Assembly: GCA_963802355.1 (NCBI GenBank) | Contig: CAWDIV010000016.1 | Location: 248,001-312,000 of the forward strand | Source: SG8-41 sp963802355 | Lineage (GTDB): Bacteria; Pseudomonadota; Gammaproteobacteria; Burkholderiales; SG8-41 | Length of the DNA stretch: 64,000 bases | Direction of reading: 5' to 3' | Shown: in pieces, positions 38,248-46,262 of the stretch | How positions within the stretch are numbered: position 1 is the first letter of the stretch | Layout: every line of letters starts with the position of its first letter | Translations under genes and position numbers: made by a program | The notes under the pieces: model-generated | The model's database searches: none | Told to the model about the DNA's origin: nothing | The model's input: only the letters and a program-made list of their open reading frames with translations

Positions 38248-39383
38248 CAGTTCTTGGGCGCCTGCGAGTCCGGCAGCGCTTTCACCTGCCCGATCGGCGC
38301 CTTGAGGCCGCGCTCCTTGAGGATCTCCTCGGTCCACTTCGACTCGACCGCCTCCGGGCGCATCTTGTCGACGTTGATGCTCTTGATCGAATGGAGAAAG
38401 GCCGTGGCGCGGGTCAGCAGCTCGCGCGCTTCGGGCGTGAACCCGTAGTGCAGGTAGTTGCGCACGGGATGACCGCCTGCGCTTGGGGCGTAGGTGCCGT
38501 ACAGCGAATACCACAGTACCCGCTCGCCGAAGCCGGTGGTCTGCTCCTTGGCCATCTTGATCACCTCGGTCGCGTTCTTCGGATCGGCGAGGAACAGCTG
38601 CGCGTCGAGCTCGGCCTGCAGCCAGGCCTTGACGACGTCGGGCCGCGCCTTGATCAGGTCGGCGCGCATGGCGAGAAAGCCGCCGTCGTTCTCCTGCACG
38701 CTCTCGCCGGAGGCGATGCGCCGCGCCAGGCCTTCCTGCACCAGGCGCGAGGCGGTCGGCTCCCAGATCACCGCCGCATCGAGCTTGCCGGCTCGGAAGT
38801 TGGAGGTGATCACCTCGATGTTCTGGTTCAGGTACTCTTTCGGGTTGATGCTGAGCTTCTTGAACGTCGCCTGCGCGTAGCGATCGGTGCAAGAGCCCTT
38901 GGGCACGGCTACCGTCTTGCCGTCGAGCCACTTGATCGCTTCCTTCGCGTCCTTGAAGTTGGGTGCGTCGTTGCGGGCAAGGAAGATGTTGCACTGGTCG
39001 AACCCCAGGCCGAGGTTCGCGACCAGCCGCACATCGGCCACGTCCTGCTTCGTGGTCGAGACGATCGAAGGCATGTCTCCCATGTAGCCGATGTTCTGCT
39101 TGCCGGCGAGCATGTTGTTGACGATGATCGCGCCCTGCAGGCCGATCTGGAACTCGACCTCCGAGCCCTTCGGCAGGTACTTCTCGTAGAACTTCTTGCC
39201 GCGCATCACCACGCCCGACCAGGACTGGGTGTAGTACGGCTGGTAGCCCACGACGAGCTTCACCGGCCCGCCGGGCTTGCCGTAGTCGATGTCGGCCGCC
39301 AAAGTGGAAAATGAGGCGGGTATTGCCATGCAGACGCCGAACAGCGCTCCAACTGCCGCTGCTATGAATCCCCTCCGTTTCAT
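38247..39383 (-). CDS. ABC transporter substrate-binding protein (SsuA/TauA-like), copy 1
   Basis: 378 residues with a signal peptide (MKRRGFIAAAVGALFGVCMA) and the binding fold of sulfonate/nitrate receptors: KLVVGYQPYYTQSWSG, VEFQIGLQGAIIVNNMLAGK, GYMGDMPSIVSTT, AVPKGSCTDRYAQ, GKLDAAVIWEPTASRL. About 60 percent identical by eye to the next gene, so the two arose by tandem duplication and may widen the ligand range. Translationally coupled to the fused permease. Confidence 0.92.
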   Translation of the reverse strand: MKRRGFIAAAVGALFGVCMAIPASFSTLAADIDYGKPGGPVKLVVGYQPYYTQSWSGVVMRGKKFYEKYLPKGSEVEFQIGLQGAIIVNNMLAGKQNIGYMGDMPSIVSTTKQDVADVRLVANLGLGFDQCNIFLARNDAPNFKDAKEAIKWLDGKTVAVPKGSCTDRYAQATFKKLSINPKEYLNQNIEVITSNFRAGKLDAAVIWEPTASRLVQEGLARRIASGESVQENDGGFLAMRADLIKARPDVVKAWLQAELDAQLFLADPKNATEVIKMAKEQTTGFGERVLWYSLYGTYAPSAGGHPVRNYLHYGFTPEARELLTRATAFLHSIKSINVDKMRPEAVESKWTEEILKERGLKAPIGQVKALPDSQAPKN

Positions 39384-39434
39384 GACTGCCTCCTCTTGGT
39401 TGCGTTTCCGTAAGGTGCTACGTAATAGAACCGA

Positions 39435-40568
39435 TCATTGGCGGAATGCCGTCTCGGGTAGTGCGGAGACCGCGCCGACCGGTGTCTTCATCTTGCGCTC
39501 GGCCAGCACCTGCTGTGCTAAGTCAGGCATCACGGCATCGGGGCGTAGTTTGCTGACGTGTATACCCTTGATCGAATGAAGAAAAGTGGTCGCCTTGTCG
39601 ATGAGCGCGCTTGCTTCGGCGTTAATCACGAAAGGAAACATCAAGCGCCGGCTGCTGCCGCCCTGATCGGCGGGATAAGCCCCGTAGAGCGCGGCCCAGA
39701 GATACTTGTCCTCCATTCCTGTCGTGTAGGCCTTCACCCAGCGCATCACCTCTGAAGCGTTGCGCGGGTCCGACAGGAACAGCTGCGCGTCGAGCTCGGC
39801 GTTGAGCCAGCCCTTCACCACGTCTGGCCGCTGCTTGATGAGGTCGGCGCGCATGATGAGAAATGCGCCGTCCATCTCGTTGAAGTTCACTCCGGACAGC
39901 ACCCGCCGGGCAAGGCCCTCCTTCGCAAGACGCGATGCGACGGGCTCCCAGATCACGGTGGCGTCCAGCTTGCCGGCACGGAACCCGCTGGTGATGACTT
40001 CGATATTCTGATTGAGGTACGCGGCGGGCTTCACCTTGCCGTTCTTGAAGATGACCTCGGCGAAGCGGTCGGCGCAGCTGCCTTTCGGTATCGCCATCTG
40101 CTTGCCTTCGATCCATTTGACGGCTTCAGCCTGATCCTTGAAGCGGGGGGCGTCATTGCTCACCAGGAACACGTTGCACTGGTCGTAGCCCAGCCCCAGG
40201 GTCGCGACGATGCGCACGTCCGCCACATCCTCCTTCGTCGTCGATACGATCGCCGGGATGTCGCCGAGGTACCCGATGTATTGCTTGCCGGCGAGCATGT
40301 TGTTGACGATCACCGAGCCTTGCAGCCCGATCTGGTATTCGACGGTCGACCCCGGCGGCAGATGCTTTTTCCAGAGCTCCTTGCCGTGCAGGACGTGCAC
40401 GGACCAGATGGCGGTGTAGTGCGATGGATGGCCGATGACCAGCTTCACCGGCCCGCCGGGCTTGCCGTAGTCGATGTCGGCCGCCAAAGTGGAAAATGCA
40501 GCGGACATCGCCATGCAGGCGCCGATCAACACCGCAATTCCCGTTGCCATGAGCCGCGTCCATTTCAT
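39435..40568 (-). CDS. ABC transporter substrate-binding protein (SsuA/TauA-like), copy 2
   Basis: 377 residues, paralogue of the preceding product: leader MKWTRLMATGIAVLIGACMAM, ADIDYGKPGGPVKLVIGHPS, QIGLQGSVIVNNMLAGKQ, GYLGDIPAIVSTT, IPKGSCADRFAE, GKLDATVIWEPVASRL. Differences cluster in the ligand-facing loops (YQPYYTQSW versus HPSHYTAIW), hinting at a different substrate. It lies between the Rieske ferredoxin gene and copy 1. Confidence 0.92.
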   Translation of the reverse strand: MKWTRLMATGIAVLIGACMAMSAAFSTLAADIDYGKPGGPVKLVIGHPSHYTAIWSVHVLHGKELWKKHLPPGSTVEYQIGLQGSVIVNNMLAGKQYIGYLGDIPAIVSTTKEDVADVRIVATLGLGYDQCNVFLVSNDAPRFKDQAEAVKWIEGKQMAIPKGSCADRFAEVIFKNGKVKPAAYLNQNIEVITSGFRAGKLDATVIWEPVASRLAKEGLARRVLSGVNFNEMDGAFLIMRADLIKQRPDVVKGWLNAELDAQLFLSDPRNASEVMRWVKAYTTGMEDKYLWAALYGAYPADQGGSSRRLMFPFVINAEASALIDKATTFLHSIKGIHVSKLRPDAVMPDLAQQVLAERKMKTPVGAVSALPETAFRQ

Positions 40569-40604
40569 AGCTCCCTCCCGTCCGTCGTCACCCTCGCCTC
40601 CCTA

Positions 40605-40946
40605 TCACGATAAGGCCTCGCCGATGCCCGGCGCCGTTGCCTCGTCGCCGAGATAGATCACGTCGCCCTCCTGCGTCAGCTCGTAGAGCTGCAGTGGCTT
40701 CTCGGCGGGCCCTAGCGGGGCGCCCGTGCGCACGTTCCATTGCCATAGGTGCATGTGGCAGGTGAGCGTCGAGCCGTCCAACATGCCATCGCACAGCGGC
40801 ACCTCCTGGTGGGGACACAGCGCCTGGAAGCCATAGAACTGACCGTCCAAGTTCGCGACGACGAGCGTCAACCCGCCTTCCGCCTGACACTCCCTGAGGC
40901 TTCTTTCCGGGATATCCTCGACACGGCACACCAAACGCTTCGTCAT
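40605..40946 (-). CDS. Rieske-type [2Fe-2S] ferredoxin
   Basis: 113 residues with the Rieske cluster ligands CPHQ and CHMHLW separated by 15-17 residues (YGFQALCPHQEVPLCDGML, TLTCHMHLWQW). Single-domain soluble protein, the usual electron carrier for two- or three-component Rieske oxygenases. It follows the beta subunit gene by 9 bases. No reductase gene is seen in the operon. Confidence 0.92.
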   Translation of the reverse strand: MTKRLVCRVEDIPERSLRECQAEGGLTLVVANLDGQFYGFQALCPHQEVPLCDGMLDGSTLTCHMHLWQWNVRTGAPLGPAEKPLQLYELTQEGDVIYLGDEATAPGIGEALS

Positions 40947-40955
40947 AAGGCGCTC

Positions 40956-41417
40956 TCAGAAGGGGATGTGATAGCCGTAGCCGAGAAGCCGCGTCTCCAG
41001 CCGTACTACTCGACGCGCGAGCTTGGCTCCCGAGTCGTCAAGCCTGACGGTATCGTGGAACCGGCCCACGGCGAACAATTCGGTCGCGCCGCCGTCGAGC
41101 TGAGTGCGGAACACCTGCAGTGCCGAAACCACGCTCGCCGCCAAGCCGTTCACGTCGACGGTGTAGACAGTCGCGTGCCGCGTGATCGGCGAATGGTCGC
41201 TGTTGTGCCGGGGCAGGTTGTTGAACAGCGTTTCCATGCCCTTGCGGTCGTGGTCGAGCCAGACCATCTCGCGGCGGATTTCGGGGCTGTAGGCGCTGAT
41301 GGTGTAGTGGAAGTCAGTTTCGCACAGCGCCAGAAAACCCTTGAAATCCTTCATATCGAGCGCGAGGCACGACCGGTAGACGAGTTCCTCGATCGTCTGT
41401 CGCAGTTCCGGCTTCAC
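40956..41417 (-). CDS. Ring-hydroxylating oxygenase beta subunit
   Basis: 153 residues of the SnoaL-like small subunit fold (EELVYRSCLALDMKDFKGFL, FHYTISAYSPEIRREMVW, HATVYTVDVN, ETRLLGYGYHIPF). Such beta subunits have structural roles in alpha3beta3 Rieske oxygenases. The gene sits 16 bases after the alpha subunit gene. The internal YSPEIRREMVWLDHDRKGM segment replaces the more usual one of aromatic dioxygenases. Confidence 0.88.
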   Translation of the reverse strand: MKPELRQTIEELVYRSCLALDMKDFKGFLALCETDFHYTISAYSPEIRREMVWLDHDRKGMETLFNNLPRHNSDHSPITRHATVYTVDVNGLAASVVSALQVFRTQLDGGATELFAVGRFHDTVRLDDSGAKLARRVVRLETRLLGYGYHIPF

Positions 41418-41433
41418 CGTCCGCCCCTTCCCT

Positions 41434-42651
41434 TCAGGCCGCCGCTTTCACGGGCTCGGGCTTGCCCTCCCGGTACGGATCGTACGCCGGCCGACCCATG
41501 CGCCTCGACCACTCGGCGTAGTAGTGCCGCATCCCGATCTCGTCGTGGATCGTGCTGTTCTCCTCCCGACCCTGGAGCACCCAGCGGCTGTCGGTGCCCT
41601 GGCGCATCGCCCGGCCCTGGCCGTGGACGCCGAGCAGGTCCTCGTGCAGGTTGCGGCCGAACGGTCCCCAGATCGTGTTGTGATCGAAGACGCGCTGCGC
41701 GCGATCCTCGGGCGTGTCGCTCTTGAGCCCGAGTCCGCGGAACTCGATCAGTACCTCGTTCGGGCCGAGCGGTATCGCCGTGTCGATGCGCAGTACCGAA
41801 GTGCGCAGGTTGTAGGTCATCCCCGGGAAAATATCCACCATGTACCAGCCGCCGCGCGCCAGGCCGGGCCAGCCGACGGCGCGCTCCTTGGAGCCTTCGT
41901 ACTTGTCGTACTGGATCTGCATCGAACCCACGCTCGCATGTCCGTTCGGGAAGCCGGTGTAGCGCCGGTCGAAATACCCCGGCTGCATCATGCCGGTGAT
42001 GCGGTTAAAGTAGTGCAGGAAATCGTGGTAGAACTCGCTGTTGGTGTCGTGCCACAGCTTGAAGTTGGTGCGCACGTGCGCCTTGTGATAGTGGAACAGT
42101 TCCATCGGTTCCTGCATGTACGGCTCGAGGACGTCCATCGAACCGCCGATGAATTCGCGCAGCGGCATGCAATCGTCGGTCAGGTTCACCCACACGAAGC
42201 CGCCATACCCTACATCGCACTTCACCTCACGCATCGAGGCGTCTTCCTTGCGGAAGCGGTCCTGGTATCCCTGCTCGCCGCGCGAGATGTCGAGGCAGGT
42301 ACCGCGCGAGTCGAACGACCACTGGTGGAAGATGCAGGTCATGCGCTTGGCGTTGCCCGAAGGATCGTAGAGGATTGTGTTGCCGCGGTGCGGGCAGATG
42401 TTGTAGAAGGCGCGCACTTTCGCGTCGTCGCCACGGATCACGATCAGCGGCACGCCCGCCGGATGCGTGAACAGCCGGTAGTCGAAGGGCGCGGGCAGCT
42501 CAGACTCGTGGCAGGCAATGATCCACGAAGGCCTGAACAACTTCTCTTTTTCCTCCTCGAAGATTGCGGTGTCGGTATAGATACGAGAATCGACGTAATG
42601 GGTCGCCGGAAACTTCGGCAGCGCGTTCCAGTCGGCAGCAGATTTGGCCAT
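41434..42651 (-). CDS. Rieske non-haem iron oxygenase alpha subunit
   Basis: 405 residues. Rieske domain with CPHRG and CIFHQW (17 residues between). The catalytic domain has the iron-site region NFKLWHDTNSEFYHDFLHYF; the two His are three apart rather than the usual four, and the bridging residue is Glu rather than Asp. The Rieske spacing does not show the 26-residue insertion reported for methanesulfonate monooxygenase MsmA. Substrate unknown: the binding proteins and TauE hint at a sulfonate, the GcvT/PanB genes at a methylated compound. First gene of the minus-strand operon; ribosome binding site GGAGG. Confidence 0.92.
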   Translation of the reverse strand: MAKSAADWNALPKFPATHYVDSRIYTDTAIFEEEKEKLFRPSWIIACHESELPAPFDYRLFTHPAGVPLIVIRGDDAKVRAFYNICPHRGNTILYDPSGNAKRMTCIFHQWSFDSRGTCLDISRGEQGYQDRFRKEDASMREVKCDVGYGGFVWVNLTDDCMPLREFIGGSMDVLEPYMQEPMELFHYHKAHVRTNFKLWHDTNSEFYHDFLHYFNRITGMMQPGYFDRRYTGFPNGHASVGSMQIQYDKYEGSKERAVGWPGLARGGWYMVDIFPGMTYNLRTSVLRIDTAIPLGPNEVLIEFRGLGLKSDTPEDRAQRVFDHNTIWGPFGRNLHEDLLGVHGQGRAMRQGTDSRWVLQGREENSTIHDEIGMRHYYAEWSRRMGRPAYDPYREGKPEPVKAAA

Positions 42652-42743
42652 GACGAGAGTCCTCCTTCAGGGCAATTCTGTCCCTGCGGCATGGGCGGGG
42701 CAAGACTCTCGTGCGCCGGTATCCTCGTAATTTGCTTATTCCG

Positions 42744-42760
42744 CGTTTCGCAGAGAAACG
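42744..42760. promoter_or_regulatory. Dyad CGTTTC-N5-GAAACG upstream of the Rieske operon
   Basis: CGTTTCGCAGAGAAACG is a perfect inverted repeat with 6-bp arms around five bases, centred about 100 bp upstream of the alpha-subunit ATG. It shares the core TTTC-N5-GAAA with the two sites before the PanB-like gene and the one before soxC. Confidence 0.6.
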
Positions 42761-42775
42761 TATGCCCGCCGGAAA

Positions 42776-42804
42776 CAAAAACGGCCGGGACTGGCCCGGC
42801 CGTT
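42776..42804 (-). terminator. Terminator of the first soxCD operon
   Basis: AACGGCCGGG and CCCGGCCGTT pair perfectly around ACTGG; on the minus strand the stem is followed by a U-rich run (complement of 42774-42781). It lies 21 bases past the cytochrome gene and separates it from the Rieske operon. Confidence 0.85.
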
Positions 42805-42824
42805 CTAGGGCGTGCGGGGGCTGC

Positions 42825-43478
42825 TCACCTGCAATTTATCATGCACCGTACCGCCTGCGAATCGGGACGGTCGTCAACGATGAATCCGTCGCGATTGGGC
42901 ATCTGGACCTTGGGCATGCTTTGCGCGTCCATCACGGCGTCGTCTGGAACCAGGCCATTGAGGTTGAGCAGGTACGCCGAAACCGCGTAGACCTCGTTCG
43001 CGGTGAGCGTCTGCGGCCGGTCCATCGGCATCGAGCGGCGGATGTAATCGAACAGGATCGGCGCATACGGGTACATGCTGCCGGGCGTGAGCACTCGGGG
43101 ACTGCCCTTGAACGAGCCGATGCCGCCGACCATCGTACCGTACACCGGCCCACCCTTGGCGCCGGCGCCGTGGCAGGAGGTGCATTTTGCGACGTAGACT
43201 TTCTGCCCCTCGGCGACCGAGCCGCGCCCCGCAGGCAATCCCAGTCCGTCAGGGGTGCGTATGTCGATGTTCCACGTGGCGAGATCAGCTTCGCTCACCG
43301 CCTGGCCAAAACGCGGCTTGTCTGGCAAGGGCCGAACGGCATGCGGCCCGGAGCTTCCCAACGGAATGCCGCTCGAGGACTTCGCAGCCATGCCGCCGGA
43401 GCCGGTGCTGGCGCAGCCCCACACCGCAAGTGAGGCAGCGGTCGATGCAGCGAGCAGCTTAAGCCTGGCCGATAACAT
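42825..43478 (-). CDS. soxD: SoxD-like cytochrome c subunit, copy 1
   Basis: 217 residues. Start at 43478 chosen for the GGGGAGG ribosome binding site and the lipoprotein leader (LAASTAASLAVWGCAS). The body carries one haem motif, CTSCH, after LGLPAGRGSVAEGQKVYVAK, with LTANEVYAVSAYLLNLNG near the Met-ligand helix, as in SoxD and related sulfite dehydrogenase cytochromes. It overlaps the SoxC gene by 20 bases. Function: accepts electrons from the molybdenum subunit and passes them to the respiratory chain. It is shorter than classical dihaem SoxD. Confidence 0.85.
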   Translation of the reverse strand: MLSARLKLLAASTAASLAVWGCASTGSGGMAAKSSSGIPLGSSGPHAVRPLPDKPRFGQAVSEADLATWNIDIRTPDGLGLPAGRGSVAEGQKVYVAKCTSCHGAGAKGGPVYGTMVGGIGSFKGSPRVLTPGSMYPYAPILFDYIRRSMPMDRPQTLTANEVYAVSAYLLNLNGLVPDDAVMDAQSMPKVQMPNRDGFIVDDRPDSQAVRCMINCR

Positions 43479-44727
43479 TGCGCACCTCCCCTTTCGCATT
43501 GACCGACCACGGCTGAATCGCGTTGTGGTGCTGCACGAAGCCGACGATCGCCCGCCGTTTCTGTAGGTCCTGCACGCTCGGCTGCACGTAGCCCGTATTG
43601 TCGATGGCGCGGCTCATCAGCACCGCCGGACCGCCATCCCAGTTCCAGCCGATCTTGAAGCGCGTGAGGCACTTGTCCATGATGGGCTCCTCGAGCATGG
43701 CTTCGCGCCAGTTCCTGCCGCCGTCGAAGGATACGTCCACGGCGCGGATTTTTCCCGCGCCCGACCAGGCGAGGCCGGTGACTTCGTAGAATCCCGGCCC
43801 CTTGAGTTGCTGACCGCCCGACGGTGACGTGATCACAGATTTGCATTCCATCACCATGCTGAATTGCCGCCACTTCCCCTCGGGCATGGGATCGGTATAC
43901 CGCGCGGTCTCGCTGCGGAAGTGCCACGGCTGGTCGCCGACCTTGATGCGGCGCAGCCACTTCACGCTGATATTGCCCTCCCAGCCCGGGATCACTACGC
44001 GCACCGGGTAACCGTTCTCGGGTCGCAGCGCTTCGCCGTTCATAGCGTAGGCGATGATGGTATCGTCTAGCACTTTTTCCATCGGGACGGAGCGGGTGTG
44101 CGCCGAGGAGTCGGCGCCTTCAAAGAGCGCCCATTTGCCGCGGGGATCAATGCCCGCTTCCTCCATCAGCGTGGACGCCGGGACCCCGGTCCAGAGCACA
44201 CCCGACAGTAACCCGTGCGTCTGTTGCACGGTGGTCGAGGCGGGCTTGAGCCAGTCGGTGAGGCCGTTGCCCGAGCATTCGTGAAAATGAAACCGCGACA
44301 CCGACGGGTAGCGAGTGAGATCGTCCATCGTGAACTGCAGCGGCTGCTTGACCATGCCGTGGATCACGAGGCGGTGTGTCTTCGGATCGATGTCGGGCGT
44401 GCCGGCATGATGGCGCTCGAAGATGAGACCGTTCGGCGTGATGATGCCGGGCTGGTGCTGCAGCGGCGTCATGCTCCAGTCCGATAGGTTCTGCCGGTTC
44501 TTCAAGATATCGGTACGCCGGCGCTTGACGTGCGCCTCGTATTTCGAGGGCATGCCGTACGCGGTCTCTTCGATGATGCGGCCGGGCTCCTGATTGACCG
44601 CCGGAATCGACAGCGGCGCGGCGCGCGCAGCGCCGCCTGCGGCGAATACACCTCCGGTAAGAGCGGCGGTCTGTTGTAGGAAATTCCTGCGACGGCGAAC
44701 GGCGTCGTGTTCAGGCTTGTTCGACAT
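43459..44727 (-). CDS. soxC: SoxC-like molybdopterin sulfite/sulfane dehydrogenase, copy 1
   Basis: 422 residues with a twin-arginine leader (RRRRNFLQQTAALTGG). The sulfite-oxidase fold is clear: FHFHECSGNG with the Mo-ligating Cys, GLLSGVLWTGVP, GYPVRVVIPGWEGNISVKWLRRI and the C-terminal dimerisation domain with VDVSFDGGRNW and NWDGGPAVLMSRA. The ending HHNAIQPW is typical for SoxC. No soxXAYZB genes are near, so it may oxidise free sulfite rather than SoxY-bound sulfane. Confidence 0.92.
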   Translation of the reverse strand: MSNKPEHDAVRRRRNFLQQTAALTGGVFAAGGAARAAPLSIPAVNQEPGRIIEETAYGMPSKYEAHVKRRRTDILKNRQNLSDWSMTPLQHQPGIITPNGLIFERHHAGTPDIDPKTHRLVIHGMVKQPLQFTMDDLTRYPSVSRFHFHECSGNGLTDWLKPASTTVQQTHGLLSGVLWTGVPASTLMEEAGIDPRGKWALFEGADSSAHTRSVPMEKVLDDTIIAYAMNGEALRPENGYPVRVVIPGWEGNISVKWLRRIKVGDQPWHFRSETARYTDPMPEGKWRQFSMVMECKSVITSPSGGQQLKGPGFYEVTGLAWSGAGKIRAVDVSFDGGRNWREAMLEEPIMDKCLTRFKIGWNWDGGPAVLMSRAIDNTGYVQPSVQDLQKRRAIVGFVQHHNAIQPWSVNAKGEVRNVIGQA

Positions 44728-44826
44728 GTCCCCCTCCTTGTCGAAAAGTAAAATTCAGTATGCGCGCGCGTTCCGGTGTTGGCAAGAAATGCCGATCGTT
44801 TCATTTTGGAATGGACGCTGCGCGCG

Positions 44827-44841
44827 GTTTCCGCGCGAAAC
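44827..44841. promoter_or_regulatory. Dyad GTTTC-N5-GAAAC upstream of soxC
   Basis: GTTTCCGCGCGAAAC is centred 107 bp before the soxC ATG, almost the same distance as the dyad before the Rieske operon. A weaker related site (TTTCATTTTGGAA) lies 29 bp closer to soxC at 44799. Confidence 0.6.
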
Positions 44842-44921
44842 ATTTTGTGCGCTGCGAGACTGGTTACCGGCGGTCAACCACGTGGCGTGCCCCTGCCACA
44901 GTAGGAAAGTGTTGAAAGGAT

Positions 44922-45590
44922 TCAGGCCTGGTAGGCGAGCGCCTCGAGCAAGGCGGGATCGGTGACGATCAGGCTTCTCCTGCGCATCGCGATGGCACCC
45001 TTCTTGCGCAAATTCTGCAGCGTCGCGTTGGCGAATTGCCGGGAAACGCCTGCGATCGCGGCAAGGTCCTCGTGAGTGAGCTTGAGATCGATGACGACGC
45101 CCTGCGGCCCCGGCGCCGCGAAGTGCTCGGACAGCGCGAGCAGCACTGCGCAGATGCGCTCGAAGCGCGGATTGCGTCTCCAGCGTAACCGCGAGCTGGG
45201 CGACCCAGCGCAGCCGCACCGACAACGCCCGGATGATCGCCAAGCCCGATCTCCGGGAAGCGCCGCACGAGCTCGTTGAAGCTCGAAGGAAAGCAGGGTA
45301 GATTTCGCAGCGGCCAGGCAGCGCAGCGTGAATTGCCGCACGTCGGGGGTGCCGAGATCGGCGGCGCCGACGATGTCGCCCGCGCACCAGAAGCCCGTCG
45401 CGCCGGTTTTTCCGTTGCGGCTCTGGTAAGCGACATCGCCTTGCCGGACACCAGAAATGCGACCGAATCGGCCGGCTCGCCCTGCTCCCAGATCGCCTCG
45501 CCCTTCCGGAGCGTCAGGCGCGTCGCATTGCTCGAGGACCGCCTTGCGGAAAACCGGCGGGATCGACGCGAGTACGTCGAGGTGGCCATC
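44922..45590 (-). CDS. Crp/Fnr-family transcription regulator, frameshifted
   Basis: The pieces read as one regulator: effector domain (HLDVLASIPPVFRKAVLEQC, RLTLRKGEAIWEQGEPADSVAFLVSG, then IVGAADLGTPDVRQFTLRCLA) and a C-terminal winged helix (LKLTHEDLAAIAGVSRQFANATLQNL). The effector half contains no 4Cys FNR cluster. At least four frame changes lie near 45190-45530. The start is uncertain; a TATAAT-like box lies at 45625-45640. Downstream of the second soxCD pair on the same strand, so it may control sulfur oxidation. Confidence 0.7.
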   Translation of the reverse strand, partial: DGHLDVLASIPPVFRKAVLEQCDAPDAPEGRGDLGAGRAGRFGRISGVRQGDVAYQSRNGKTGATGFWCAGDIVGAADLGTPDVRQFTLRCLAAAKSTLLSFELQRARAALPGDRAWRSSGRCRCGCAGSPSSRLRWRRNPRFERICAVLLALSEHFAAPGPQGVVIDLKLTHEDLAAIAGVSRQFANATLQNLRKKGAIAMRRRSLIVTDPALLEALAYQA

Positions 45591-45609
45591 GGCGCGCGGA
45601 TCGGCGCGT

Positions 45610-46262
45610 TTATGCCACCATGCGGCGAATTATAAGTGCTCGCGCCGCGCTGCAGGCTGGCGTCTCGCGCGGATGGCCCCCACCGCTTCCGAATCGGGAT
45701 CCGGCAGCGGCAATCCGCTTGCAGGCCGGATTGTGCAAATCGGGGCGCGGGTCGAAAACGAAGCCTTTGCGGTTCGGCATCTCTACGCTCGGCAGGCTCG
45801 TCGCATCCATCATCGGTCTCGCGACGATTCCATTCAGGTAGAGGACATACGCGGTAATCGAATAGACTTCGTCGGGCTTGAGCGATTGCGGCTGCACGAA
45901 CGGCATGGAGCGGTTGATGTAGTCGTAGATTGTCGTCGCATACGCCCAGTAGCTCCCGACCGTCATTACGGGCTTGTCGGTGTTTAGCGTGCCGTGGCCG
46001 CCGACGAGCCGGTCTGCGGGCTTGCCTTCGCCCTTCGGCGCCGTGGCATGCGGCGCAGTGCTGGTCGTAGAGGAGTTTCCCGCGAGCCGCCGTTCCGCTG
46101 CCCGCGGGCAGGCCGCGCCCGTCGGGCGACACATCGATGTTCCAGCCCGCGATCTCCCGCGGCGGTCGCCGGCTTGCCAAGTCCGTAGACTCTCAGCGTG
46201 CACGGATGGAGCGAGCAGAACGCCTGCCGCAGAGGCGCGAGCGCGGTTTCAGACTTGGACAT
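45610..46262 (-). CDS. SoxD-like cytochrome c subunit, copy 2, frameshifted
   Basis: Start at 46262 behind GGAGGTGACCC (MSKSETALAPLRQAF). After frame changes near 46195 and 46150 the body is AGWNIDVSPDGRGLPAGSG, CAACH haem motif, then, after another shift near 46060, GSYWAYATTIYDYINRSMPF and LKPDEVYSITAYVLYLNGIV. It overlaps the SoxC copy 2 gene by 14 bases, the same arrangement as copy 1. The two copies share PxxxxMxxxxSLPxVxMPNRxGFVxDxRPD at the C-terminus. No lipobox is evident. Confidence 0.78.

Noticed and set aside
41434..42651. Methanesulfonate monooxygenase alpha subunit (MsmA)
   Set aside because: The alpha/beta/ferredoxin/ABC layout is similar, but the spacing between the two Rieske Cys-x-His motifs is 17 residues, without the long insertion reported for MsmA. 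The ferredoxin reductase gene is also missing.
42660..44800. Sigma-54 promoters before the Rieske and soxC operons
   Set aside because: TTGC words occur, but the GG partner is at the wrong distance (9, 14 or 8 bases instead of 10). Only the one before the PanB-like gene fits.
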